Positions 48,030-56,918 of a DNA stretch of 64,000 nt are shown one piece after another. Source of the stretch: Planctomycetaceae bacterium (GTDB taxonomy: Bacteria; Planctomycetota; Planctomycetia; Planctomycetales; Planctomycetaceae); the NCBI GenBank assembly GCA_028284485.1, contig JANQRQ010000290.1, positions 1 through 64,000 of the forward strand. Direction: 5' to 3'. The translations under genes were made by a program, and so were the position numbers. Numbering within the stretch: the first letter of the stretch is position 1; each line of letters begins with the position of its first letter. The notes beneath the pieces were generated by a model, which did no database searches, was not told where the DNA came from, and saw only the letters and a list, made by a program, of their open reading frames with translations.

Positions 48030-48497
48030 TAGCTCGACCTTTGCTGATTGATGATTCAACGCAATGTCTGAAATCGAACCGCATCACCGGTAATCGAAAG
48101 ATGCCGTTCTCGACGCCCCCGATGATATGGGTCGCGTCAGAAGGCGACAACCACATCGGCGCCAATATCAACGCGTAATGGCTAATCCTCATCGAATCCG
48201 GCCGGTTGTCGTCGTCCTGAATGATCGTACCGCTGCGACCTCCATTGCAGAACGTTTCGATTTTCGATGTTGCGTATTGGCATCATGATCTGGAGTTTCT
48301 GTTGCCCAATTCCAACACAGACGACGCAAATCTCAGAGACTCGCATTTGAAACATTCTTGACAACTCCTTAAGAGAACGTGCCTTACGACGTGCGCGCTT
48401 CGATCCGTTTACAGTTTGGCACCCCGTTTGTTCAGAACAGTGAATGAACTGCAGATGAATTCTCTCATCGCAGATCGTCTCTCTTAAAGGAAACGAA
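48030..48497. other. Intergenic region with a sigma-54-like promoter
   Basis: About 470 bases between divergent ispD and the sigma-54 activator. A TGGCAC-N5-TTGT element lies at 48417-48431. AAAGGA is at the activator's ribosome binding site. Two overlapping minus frames of about 60-90 codons lack support. Confidence 0.5.
48417..48431 (+). promoter_or_regulatory. Candidate sigma-54 (-24/-12) promoter
   Basis: TGGCAC, five bases, TTGT matches the sigma-54 consensus TGGCAC-N5-TTGC except the final base. It lies 66 bases before the ATG of a sigma-54 activator gene on the same strand, which suggests autoregulation. Confidence 0.55.
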
Positions 48498-49949
48498 ATG
48501 GCATCCCCTATCGTGTTCGTGATGACTCAGGACTCGGAGTTGACCGGGTTGCTGGGAACCATCCCCGAAGAATCGGCCTTGGTCTTTCACGCCGAAACTT
48601 TGCAAGACCTTGTGTCACATGAAACGACTCCGGCAGCGGTTTTGTTTGATGTGCGCAATGTGCGAGGGGGCGGACACCACGAGTGTCGACTCATCGACCA
48701 GATTCAGGACGCATTACCCCAAACCGAATGTGTCTTGCTCGCTGATTCCGACTTGCCGGAAACGTTGGAACGCCGCGTCGCCTGCAATGATGTTTCCTGC
48801 ATTTTCTCGGCGGTCGAGGCCGACAACATCTCGGCGTGGCTCGACAACCGATTCGATAGCCAACCGTCGAAGTCGACGCCAACCGCGACAGCAACCCGTC
48901 CAACCGATACTGCCAAAGTCGCAAGCCGCAATTCCATCCTCTGCGGAATTACACGTCAGTTTGAGACCCAAACGGTGCAGCTTCGCAAGATGTTGGACGA
49001 ACTCGAGGTCGCCGCACAACACGATGTCACAATCCTGCTGATCGGAGAAACAGGTTCGGGAAAAACGTTTCTCTCCCGATTGATTCACGAAGTATCACCC
49101 CGCAATGCCGAACCGTTCCTTCCGGTTGCATGCGGAGCACTTCCTTCGGAGTTGATTGAAAGCGAGCTATTCGGACACGTTAAAGGGGCCTTTACCAGCG
49201 CACACGCCGACAAGGAAGGAAAATTTGTCGCGGCAGGGCGCGGAACCATTCTCTTAGACGAAATCGACGTGCTCGGTCCCGAACAGCAGGTCAAGTTGCT
49301 ACGCGTGATCGAAACCGGTGAATTTGAGGCGGTCGGCTCGAATCGTACGCTGACCTCGCAGGCTCGCCTCGTCGTTGCAAGTAATCTCGACTTGCAACCC
49401 CTTGTCGAACAGGGTGAGTTTCGTCCGGACCTTTACTATCGTCTGAATATGCTCAAATTCGAAATTCCGCCATTGCGGAATCGAAAACCGGATATCGAAG
49501 TGCTGGCCAAAAAATTCATTGAACAATCCGCACAAAAGCACAACGTCAGCGTGACACATATCGATGCGGAACTATTTGAAGCACTATTGCAGTATCCGTG
49601 GCCGGGTAACGTTCGCGAATTGGAAAACGTCATGCAGCGTGCGGTCATTTACTGCCAAGACGGTCATTTGCGTGCGGAACATCTGCCGTCACACATTGTG
49701 CTTGGCGAGGCGGGACCAACGAACGATCCATCGGTCAAACTGCCGGGTGGAGATGTCGCCAACTCACCGCAGAATCACAATCGACTGGAGCGGCAGGTCG
49801 CCGTCACCGAGCGTGATATCATCGAGCAGGCCTTGTTCAAGAACAATTATAGCCGCACGAATACTGCACGCGAATTGGGGATCAGCCGAGTCACGCTGTA
49901 CAACAAAATGAAGAAGTACGGCATGTCACTCCAGTCGCGAAAAAACTGA
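48498..49949 (+). CDS. Sigma-54-dependent transcriptional regulator (NtrC-type) with GAFTSA loop
   Basis: 483 residues. A degenerate receiver (1-~118; possible Asp 51 but no acidic pair near the N-terminus) precedes the AAA+ domain (about 150-390): Walker A GETGSGKT (183-190), the sigma-54-contact loop GAFTSA (230-235, usual GAFTGA), Walker B ILLDEID (251-257), and PWPGNVRELENV. A Fis-type HTH closes the protein (NNYSRTNTARELGISRVTLYNKM). It binds enhancers and opens sigma-54 promoters. ATG follows AAAGGA. Confidence 0.92.
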   Translation: MASPIVFVMTQDSELTGLLGTIPEESALVFHAETLQDLVSHETTPAAVLFDVRNVRGGGHHECRLIDQIQDALPQTECVLLADSDLPETLERRVACNDVSCIFSAVEADNISAWLDNRFDSQPSKSTPTATATRPTDTAKVASRNSILCGITRQFETQTVQLRKMLDELEVAAQHDVTILLIGETGSGKTFLSRLIHEVSPRNAEPFLPVACGALPSELIESELFGHVKGAFTSAHADKEGKFVAAGRGTILLDEIDVLGPEQQVKLLRVIETGEFEAVGSNRTLTSQARLVVASNLDLQPLVEQGEFRPDLYYRLNMLKFEIPPLRNRKPDIEVLAKKFIEQSAQKHNVSVTHIDAELFEALLQYPWPGNVRELENVMQRAVIYCQDGHLRAEHLPSHIVLGEAGPTNDPSVKLPGGDVANSPQNHNRLERQVAVTERDIIEQALFKNNYSRTNTARELGISRVTLYNKMKKYGMSLQSRKN

Positions 49950-50013
49950 CATCGACGGGGTCGGGCTGATATCAGTTTCGCACCACAAGGGTGACGGCAT
50001 CGCGTTCTATCGA

Positions 50014-53000
50014 TCAAGGTTGATCGTCGACCACCTCAGCTTCGTTACCCAGGTTTTCGCGGATGCGGCGGGCCCGGCTTTCGTTTTTGTGATGCAGCGG
50101 CAGAATTTGGCTGCGATAAGTCCGCAGCGGCCGAGCTAACGAAGCTTCCAAAGCTCGCTGTCGGGAGGACCACAACTCCTGCGGCAGATCACATTCCGCA
50201 GTCAAGGACTGCAAAGTGTCGAACGCCGCATCCATGGCGGCAAGACTGCTTTCGATATCGTTCAGTACAATTCGGGACGACGGCGGGCTATAGGATCGCC
50301 GCAAATCCCACCGATTCTGCAACACTTGAAGCAACGCGTTTAAATGATCCCGTCGCTCCACGGCATTGGGGGCGGCATCGGGGTATTCGGCGAGCAAGTG
50401 AATCGCATCAGCCACATTTCGAATGGAGCGATCGTACGGGCTGGCGAAGTAGATCGCATGCAATCGGTGCGCAAGTTCGCGGGCCGGTTCGCGCTGTTCA
50501 GACCGCGCGAGAAGCGTCGCCACTTCGCAGTGGAGAAAATAACTAATCAACGGATCGTACGGTTTCTCGAAAGCGGTGATGGCCTCAATCGCTGCATCAC
50601 TGGGATGCTTCATTTTTGCTGCGGCCCCCAATCGTTCGAAATACGCCAGGCGTCTTTTGTCGTCGGGATGCATCCGTCGTCGCAATCCACCGCCGCTGAC
50701 TTGTTGAATCGTCGACCGCGGCCGCTCCTGGATCTGTTCCTTGACAGCTTTGCGATACATCCAGTATTCGTCCGGATGATCCGCCATCAACCGCTGTTGA
50801 CCTGCCAATTCCGCAAAGCGCTGCAAGACTTCGTCGGAGACCTGGTCCTGCTGAGCCCAGTCAAGCAATTTTGAAGAAACCGGCCGAAACACCTTGGCAA
50901 TCTCTTCTTGCTTGGCCGCCCAACGCATCACCTCGACCGGCCATTCGAAAGCCATCTGCGAATTGGCCAAGGTATTTGCGACAACGTCGGCTTCTTGAAC
51001 GACCTCACTTAAGGAGGAATTATTGTACGCGGACAGCGTCAAAGGAACGGTCCAATCCCAACCGACTTCACCCAAAGCCTTGCGAACGTGCTCAGCCTGC
51101 GCACGGTCAATCAGGTTACCTCGCACAAAACCCGCGTCCGAATTTGTCCCCACAAACAGGAGTTCGCCCGGTGCAATCTCGATCGCCATAACGTCGGCGA
51201 ACGCTGCCTGCATCGTTCTGGCAACCTGGCAAAGAGGCTGGGAGCCGAAGTCAATGAATTGAAATCTTTGACAAAAGAATCCACCCGCCGACAAGCAGCG
51301 GGCGGCTCGGCGATAAAACTCAGTCGTGAAATGAGGTCCGGCACAGACCAATGCCGGTTGATTCGGATTCGAAATTATGACGTCATACTTCTGAACATGA
51401 CCCGCCACCGCCACAACCGGCGAGACCTGCTTGAGTTGAACTCGTTCGTCACTGACAAATTGTTCGCTGTCCCCGCTGTTTAGTTGACGCAACAACGCCA
51501 GCGCAGCCGGGTCGTCATCGACGCATGTTGCTTCGAGAATCGGAAATGCCAAGCATGTTCGCAGACTCACTCCTCCACCGGCTCCGAGAAGCAGCAGATT
51601 TCGAGGCTGTTCATGTAGCAACAACGGCAGGGCGGCCTGCAGGACTTCTCCCGAGAATTGTGGAAACAACTCTGGGTTTGTACTTAACAGCGACTCTGGG
51701 ACACCGTTGGCCCGCACCTGAAGCTGGCTACCTCGGTACTTCCAAACCGAATATGTCGCACGATCCCCTTCGACCAATTCGACGAGTCGGCCCTCATCCA
51801 GAACTGGCAGCAATTCGCTGTTGACGTTATTGCGGCTGGCCGCGAACACCTGCGAAGAAAATAGTACTTTGGCGGCAAGCTGCGGGACATAACCAGACGA
51901 AAGCCAGGGAGCAACGAAGGCCAGGATCACAACTGCGGCCAGGCAGAATCTCGCGAATCGATTGCCCACCGGTTTAGGAACAGACAGCCACCACAAGCCA
52001 AGTAGCAGCGTTTGGATCGAGAACAATCCGGCGATAATCACTGAAACGTTGCCGATCGACACGATTAGCTGATGGCCAGTGACGATTCCCACGCAGAACA
52101 AAACCGGAATGAGAGCCGCTACGAGCATGTTTTCATTCTGGCTTCGTGCCAGCGGTTCTTCTCGGTTTGAATGCAGCGGATAAGTTATCCGGTTCAAGGC
52201 CTCATAGACATTGGGCAGCATCGCCCAAGCCATGGCTAACGGTAGTAGTGCAAGACACAACAGAATGATGCGGTAAGCCATAACCACTGAAACGATCGAT
52301 ATGTTGGCACTGATCCACAGCGATGCCGAAATCAGAGCGGGATACAACACCGCAATACTTGCCGGCCACACAATCAGAATCGTTGCAGCCCCGCAGTAGC
52401 GAGCTTTGACCGATTTTCCTTGTCGCCATTGCCGGCCTGACCACAGTAGCCCGAGACCGAAGCCGGCAAACAAAGCAAACCATTCCGATGCAATAACCCA
52501 ACTGGATACGGGCATGAGTTGATGCAGCATGCGCGCCGTCGCGGCAAACGAGATCCCCACTCCGAGAATCATCAAGCCGAACAAGATCGTCGGAATGGCG
52601 CGGCCGACGCCTCCCGCGCCAACCGCATCTTCATTGAGAGAGGTCGAATAAATTGCATCGCTAGGAGTGTCGTTCGGGGCCAATGCAGCCTGCCGCCGAA
52701 TGCTTCGGACGAATAAGCAGCAACTTATCGCTGCGGCGCAGATCGTTAAGTTCAGCAATCCCAACCATGGCGCCAATACTGTCGACGCGATCAACAAACC
52801 GATCGCAATACCGATCGAATACATCGCCCAAGCGTTCGCAGACTGGAAGGCAATGTTGTTTTCCCCGTCGTTTGCGGGCGGCGAGTTTCCCTGCGGCGTG
52901 GCCCACACCTTGGCAATCCCCACCGCACACATAACCGTCGGAACGACTGAAAGGGCGGCAATCACAAAAAGAGCGGCCTGCTGTCCTTGATTCCATGTCG

Positions 53001-53355
53001 CCGTTGCCGAAGTCGTCAACAGAGAATAGATCGCGCCCGTTATCCAGGGCATGACGACCGCCCATGCGGCCAACACGAATTGCAACAATCCCGGTGCGCC
53101 GACAACGGCCACGAGCGGATTGACAGTTCGTGATGCGCGACGATTGCCAAGGAACGCGAACCCGATCGCCAAACCCGACAGGCACAACACCGTACCGCTC
53201 GCCAGAAATGATGTTCCCCATGCCAACGAATGCTGTTGAAAGGCAATCAACAAATAAATGCCGGAGAGCAAGCCGAGCCCGATCCCCCGTATTGGCTGTG
53301 AGAATACGACATCCTTCGCGTGTGCGTAAACAAAGCGCAAAAACCCTTGAGCCAT
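50014..53355 (-). CDS. Very large polytopic spermidine-synthase-like protein
   Basis: About 1113 residues. The first half is a polytopic membrane region with at least twelve hydrophobic segments (about 25-560). The second half has a methyltransferase/aminopropyltransferase-like Rossmann fold: NLLLLGAGGGVSLRTCL and YDVIISNPNQPALVCAGPHF, with TTEFYRRAARCLSAGGFF. The Asp ligands of true spermidine synthases are not all present, so activity is unsure. A helical C-terminus (about 870-1110) is unassigned. ATG 53355 follows AGGGA. Confidence 0.72.
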   Translation of the reverse strand: MAQGFLRFVYAHAKDVVFSQPIRGIGLGLLSGIYLLIAFQQHSLAWGTSFLASGTVLCLSGLAIGFAFLGNRRASRTVNPLVAVVGAPGLLQFVLAAWAVVMPWITGAIYSLLTTSATATWNQGQQAALFVIAALSVVPTVMCAVGIAKVWATPQGNSPPANDGENNIAFQSANAWAMYSIGIAIGLLIASTVLAPWLGLLNLTICAAAISCCLFVRSIRRQAALAPNDTPSDAIYSTSLNEDAVGAGGVGRAIPTILFGLMILGVGISFAATARMLHQLMPVSSWVIASEWFALFAGFGLGLLWSGRQWRQGKSVKARYCGAATILIVWPASIAVLYPALISASLWISANISIVSVVMAYRIILLCLALLPLAMAWAMLPNVYEALNRITYPLHSNREEPLARSQNENMLVAALIPVLFCVGIVTGHQLIVSIGNVSVIIAGLFSIQTLLLGLWWLSVPKPVGNRFARFCLAAVVILAFVAPWLSSGYVPQLAAKVLFSSQVFAASRNNVNSELLPVLDEGRLVELVEGDRATYSVWKYRGSQLQVRANGVPESLLSTNPELFPQFSGEVLQAALPLLLHEQPRNLLLLGAGGGVSLRTCLAFPILEATCVDDDPAALALLRQLNSGDSEQFVSDERVQLKQVSPVVAVAGHVQKYDVIISNPNQPALVCAGPHFTTEFYRRAARCLSAGGFFCQRFQFIDFGSQPLCQVARTMQAAFADVMAIEIAPGELLFVGTNSDAGFVRGNLIDRAQAEHVRKALGEVGWDWTVPLTLSAYNNSSLSEVVQEADVVANTLANSQMAFEWPVEVMRWAAKQEEIAKVFRPVSSKLLDWAQQDQVSDEVLQRFAELAGQQRLMADHPDEYWMYRKAVKEQIQERPRSTIQQVSGGGLRRRMHPDDKRRLAYFERLGAAAKMKHPSDAAIEAITAFEKPYDPLISYFLHCEVATLLARSEQREPARELAHRLHAIYFASPYDRSIRNVADAIHLLAEYPDAAPNAVERRDHLNALLQVLQNRWDLRRSYSPPSSRIVLNDIESSLAAMDAAFDTLQSLTAECDLPQELWSSRQRALEASLARPLRTYRSQILPLHHKNESRARRIRENLGNEAEVVDDQP

Positions 53356-53815
53356 GGCTTCCCTGCCGAAATTCGGGTTGGCGTTACAAACACGGTCCCG
53401 CATTCCCTTACTCAGCGGAACCTGGGATGCGACTTGTAATGGATCAGCGGAGATTCCTGCAAGACCATTCTCCACAACCCTAATGCTGTCAGCACTTTGA
53501 AATTGTGAATTCGCATTGACCGGCCTCGAATGCACGCATTCAGTCCACGGCGCTTTTGTACAGCAAAGCTTCGACCGATGATGCAGCCCCCGGGACCGGC
53601 ACGATTTAAAGCGGGACATCTGGCAAGAATGGCGAAATACGCTTATGCTTAGCCCGCGAAATCTGGTCCGCAATGTCAGGGCGATGATGGATCCAGACGC
53701 AATTCGACTCGGCGTAGCCGGTTCATTCTGGTCGCAACCGAATAGTCGACCAGTTTCGAATACCTTCGCGCCCTGCAGAAACCTCGATTGTTGGAAGCAT
53801 TACAAGGAGCCCGAG
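53356..53815. other. Divergent intergenic region
   Basis: About 460 bases between the polytopic protein start and the preferred dehydrogenase start. The frames extending both ways into this gap lack homology. AAGGAG near 53804-53809 serves the TTG at 53816. No repeat or RNA is visible. Confidence 0.4.
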
Positions 53816-54805
53816 TTGCTGGCAGGCCAGATTCTCGCACCCCGACAAATCGCCTTGGTCGAAGTCGATGAGCCAGAGTTAGACGAATCGACTGCAGATT
53901 CTCTGCAAGAGCCGCAGATACTGTTTCAGCCAGAGTTGGCCTGTTTGTGTGGCTCCGATTTGCCTTTTTTCAACGGTTCTTTAGACCAGTATCCCTGCGA
54001 TGTCGGCTATTCCCTGCATGAAATGGTGGGATCGGTCCAAGCGACGACCGGGAAGCGATTTCAAGTGGGTGACAAGGTTCTGGCCGTTCCCATCGACCAG
54101 CAAGGATTATTCGAACGATATGTTGTCGACGAATCGAGAGCCATCGCTTTGGATGCGCGAGTCCCTGCCGAACACGCACTGCTTGCGCAGCCTCTCGGAA
54201 CCGTCATCTATGCGTTGAAGAAGCTGCCAAATCTCCTCGACCAAGACGTGGCCGTAGTCGGTCAGGGGCCCATTGGTCAGCTCTTTTGTGCGGCGCTAAA
54301 AAACTTAGGGGCGCGCGAAATCATTGCCATCGATTTGAATGAACATCGGCTGGCGAACAGCCCGGCCATGGGTGCAACTCATTCGATTTGTAATGCCGTT
54401 GAAGATGCCGTGACAGCCGTGCAACGATTCACGAACGGTCATATGGCCGATATCGTGATCGAGGCCGTCGGCCATCAGGACCAGGCATTGAATCTCTGCG
54501 TCGACTTATGTCGGCCTGACGGCCGAATCCTGTATTTCGGTGTACCGCCCACACAACAGATCGACAACGTCCGCTGGCACGATCTGTTCTTCAAAAATCT
54601 GACAGTCCACACCAGCGTCAATCCCGATTTCCGTCGAGATTTCCCACTCGCGATGCGGTGGATCGGTGAAGAGCGCATCAACGTCTCGTCGCTGATCACA
54701 CATCGATTTGGTCTCCATGAAATTCAAACCGCATTCGATACTTTTTGCGATCGTCGTGACGGTGCTCTGAAAGTCCTGGTAGAATTCCCTTCGCATCGAG
54801 AATAG
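53816..54805 (+). CDS. Zinc-type medium-chain dehydrogenase (MDR)
   Basis: 329 residues from a TTG with AAGGAG six bases upstream; an ATG at 53645 would add 57 unlike residues. CLCGSDLPFF supplies the catalytic zinc Cys, SLHEMVGSV the His-Glu pair, and VAVVGQGPIGQLFCAAL the NAD(P) loop. The four-Cys structural zinc lobe is absent. A sugar-alcohol or similar substrate is possible but not readable. The TAG stop forms the edge of repeat copy F. Confidence 0.85.
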   Translation: MLAGQILAPRQIALVEVDEPELDESTADSLQEPQILFQPELACLCGSDLPFFNGSLDQYPCDVGYSLHEMVGSVQATTGKRFQVGDKVLAVPIDQQGLFERYVVDESRAIALDARVPAEHALLAQPLGTVIYALKKLPNLLDQDVAVVGQGPIGQLFCAALKNLGAREIIAIDLNEHRLANSPAMGATHSICNAVEDAVTAVQRFTNGHMADIVIEAVGHQDQALNLCVDLCRPDGRILYFGVPPTQQIDNVRWHDLFFKNLTVHTSVNPDFRRDFPLAMRWIGEERINVSSLITHRFGLHEIQTAFDTFCDRRDGALKVLVEFPSHRE

Positions 54806-54906
54806 AGCGATTTACCTTTTTCTCGTGGGCGTACTTGGCTCGTGAAAGACAGCAACCTTAGAACAATATGCGATTGTCGTGGCCACGAATCGGCGAAATA
54901 CGCTGT
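54803..54906 (-). repeat. Structured intergenic repeat family 1, copy F
   Basis: Inverse copy, about 104 bp, TAGAGCGATTTACC to CGAAATACGCTGT. Its first bases are the stop of the dehydrogenase gene. It is more diverged than others: CATATTG replaces CGTTTTG and the central stem is weak. Confidence 0.8.
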
Positions 54907-54935
54907 AGCCCGCATCGGCAAATAGGGAGAGGCAA

Positions 54936-56474
54936 GTGAAACATTTCAATTCTGTAAGCATCGCCGTTGCATTTTGGTTCATGACAACCATGGCCGCCTC
55001 GGCTGCCGATCTCGGGACGATCGCAACGGCACGGGGAACGATTACATCGTCGGAACTCAGCCAACATGTTCAGGCGTTAGCGAGCGATGCTTTTGAAGGC
55101 CGTGAAGGGGGGACGCGTGGCGGCCGTGCTTCCGGGGCCTATCTGCTCGATGCGATTCGTCGACTCGAATACATTTCTGAGGCGACTCAGGGCGACCTCA
55201 CCCAGGAATTCGGAAACGGCTACCGCAATATTCTCGTGTTACTGCCGGGAAGCGATCCTGAAGCAAGCAAAGAGGTCATTGTCGTTGGCGGGCACTACGA
55301 CCATGTCGGGTACGGAACCTGGCAAAATAGTCAGGGACCAATCGGCTACATCCACAATGGTGCCGACGACAATGCCAGCGGCGTGGCGGCGCTTCTCGAA
55401 GTTTTGGAAGCATTCGATTCCATGAAGGCCGCTCCACGTCGGACGGTTTTGTTTGCATTCTGGGACGCAGAAGAAAAAGGCTTGCTGGGTTCCAAACATT
55501 GGCTGAACTACCCAACGATCTCTGTCGATCGGGTACAATTCACGATCAACAGCGACATGTTGGGCCGACTTCGCAACGAAGAGTTGATTCTAAACGGCGT
55601 GCGGACGGCCGCCGGCCTGCGTGAACTCTGCAGCCGACAGAACGCAACAACCGGACTCAACCTGAAGTTTGATTGGGATTTGATTCCCGACAGCGATCAC
55701 TATCCATTCCTGGAGAGACGCGTCCCGCTCATCATGCTTCATACGGGCAAGCACTACGATTACCACCGGCCCAGCGACGATGCCGACAAAGTCAATATGG
55801 AAGGGTTGGAGACGGTCTCGCGATTCTTGTTTCAGCTAGTATTCGAGACCGCTCAACGCCCCGAACTGCCTGCGTTTCGAGCGGCATCCCGTCAGGAAAA
55901 CGAAGCAGCACGGGAAAACCTTTTGAGGCCGCTGGCCCAGCCAGCCCCGCGTCTCGGTATCTCCTGGGACAGCGAATTGTCAAAACAAGGAATCATTCAA
56001 GTCGGAAACGTCGTTACAGGTTCCGCCGCTGACCAGGGAGGAATTCAAACCGGCGACCGGATTCTGTCCATGGGTCGGGTTCCCGCGGAGAAAATCGCCG
56101 ATTTGAGAACGCTGGTTTTGGTGCTCGAAAATCCTGTGCCAGTCCAGGTGCAACGGGACGGTAATCCTGATCCCATCGATCTGGAACTGAATCTCCCCGG
56201 CAACCCGATTCGCGTCGGAGTCTCCTGGCGGACAGACGATGTGGAACCAAACTGCGTCATCCTCAACCGTGTGATCAAAAACTCGCCGGCCGATGTCGGC
56301 GGATTGCAGCTGGGCGACCGCATTTATGAAGTCAGTGGAAATGCCGTCACGTCCAGCGAAAAATTCATGTCGCTTATCTCGGATCTTCCGAGTCCGCTAC
56401 AGTTCGTGGTGGAGCGCAAGGGGCGCATCGACAACGTCGACGTCGATTTGTCAGCAGCAGTCCGTAATGACTGA
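54936..56474 (+). CDS. M28 family aminopeptidase with two PDZ-like domains
   Basis: 512 residues from a GTG with AGGGAGAGG upstream. Signal peptide to about 24. The M28 zinc site is visible: GGHYDHVG, NGADDNASGVAAL, DAEEKGLLGS and HPSDD-type H (YDYHRPSDD). Two PDZ-like modules follow (about 325-420 and 430-510) with GGIQTGDRILSMG and GGLQLGDRIYEVSG. An extracytoplasmic peptidase is expected. Confidence 0.93.
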   Translation: MKHFNSVSIAVAFWFMTTMAASAADLGTIATARGTITSSELSQHVQALASDAFEGREGGTRGGRASGAYLLDAIRRLEYISEATQGDLTQEFGNGYRNILVLLPGSDPEASKEVIVVGGHYDHVGYGTWQNSQGPIGYIHNGADDNASGVAALLEVLEAFDSMKAAPRRTVLFAFWDAEEKGLLGSKHWLNYPTISVDRVQFTINSDMLGRLRNEELILNGVRTAAGLRELCSRQNATTGLNLKFDWDLIPDSDHYPFLERRVPLIMLHTGKHYDYHRPSDDADKVNMEGLETVSRFLFQLVFETAQRPELPAFRAASRQENEAARENLLRPLAQPAPRLGISWDSELSKQGIIQVGNVVTGSAADQGGIQTGDRILSMGRVPAEKIADLRTLVLVLENPVPVQVQRDGNPDPIDLELNLPGNPIRVGVSWRTDDVEPNCVILNRVIKNSPADVGGLQLGDRIYEVSGNAVTSSEKFMSLISDLPSPLQFVVERKGRIDNVDVDLSAAVRND

Positions 56475-56520
56475 CGGTCGGCGCGTAGCCAAGTAACCTG
56501 GCCGACATCGGTAGGCGACC

Positions 56521-56799
56521 TTATGACCACCGAACCGGGTTCACAATCGACATTGCCAAGAGAATTCCAAACACCACGCCGGCCAAGCTGAGCACGCCCA
56601 AAACACGCGAGGCTTTGGCGGGACCTAATCGGTCAACCAGCCATTGTCCTTTGCGCGTGTTTTCGAGAAACCACCGACGAGAGATTCCAACGGTTGCGCA
56701 CATGATCGCAATCGCCGTTCCCATAAGGATTTGATCGGGCTTCACAACATCTGCGGCGTCTATCGGCAACCGTCGCAAGACACAACGGTTGCCGACCAT
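56521..56799 (-). CDS. Small membrane protein
   Basis: 92 residues with two hydrophobic segments (about 24-40 and 66-87). GACGAGGTT precedes the ATG. No domain was recognised. It is convergent with the peptidase gene. Confidence 0.55.
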   Translation of the reverse strand: MVGNRCVLRRLPIDAADVVKPDQILMGTAIAIMCATVGISRRWFLENTRKGQWLVDRLGPAKASRVLGVLSLAGVVFGILLAMSIVNPVRWS

Positions 56800-56818
56800 C
56801 GCAACCTCGTCATTCTAA

Positions 56819-56918
56819 AACGTCTAACGCTGATTCGTGGCCGCGACAATCGCGTTTTGCCGTACGATTGCTGGCTTCCACGAGCCAGATACGCCCACGA
56901 AAAAAGGTAATCGCATTA
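56819..56918 (+). repeat. Structured intergenic repeat family 1, copy G
   Basis: Reference-orientation copy of about 100 bp. The first stem is damaged (GTCTAACGCTG), while the CGCGACAATCGCG stem and the CTGGCTTCCACGAGCCAG hairpin remain. Its last bases overlap the TAA stop of the minus-strand aldehyde dehydrogenase gene. Confidence 0.8.

Noticed and set aside
48182-48364. 60-codon minus-strand frame between ispD and the sigma-54 activator
   Set aside because: No homology recognised; its codon pattern is ambiguous and it lacks a convincing binding site.
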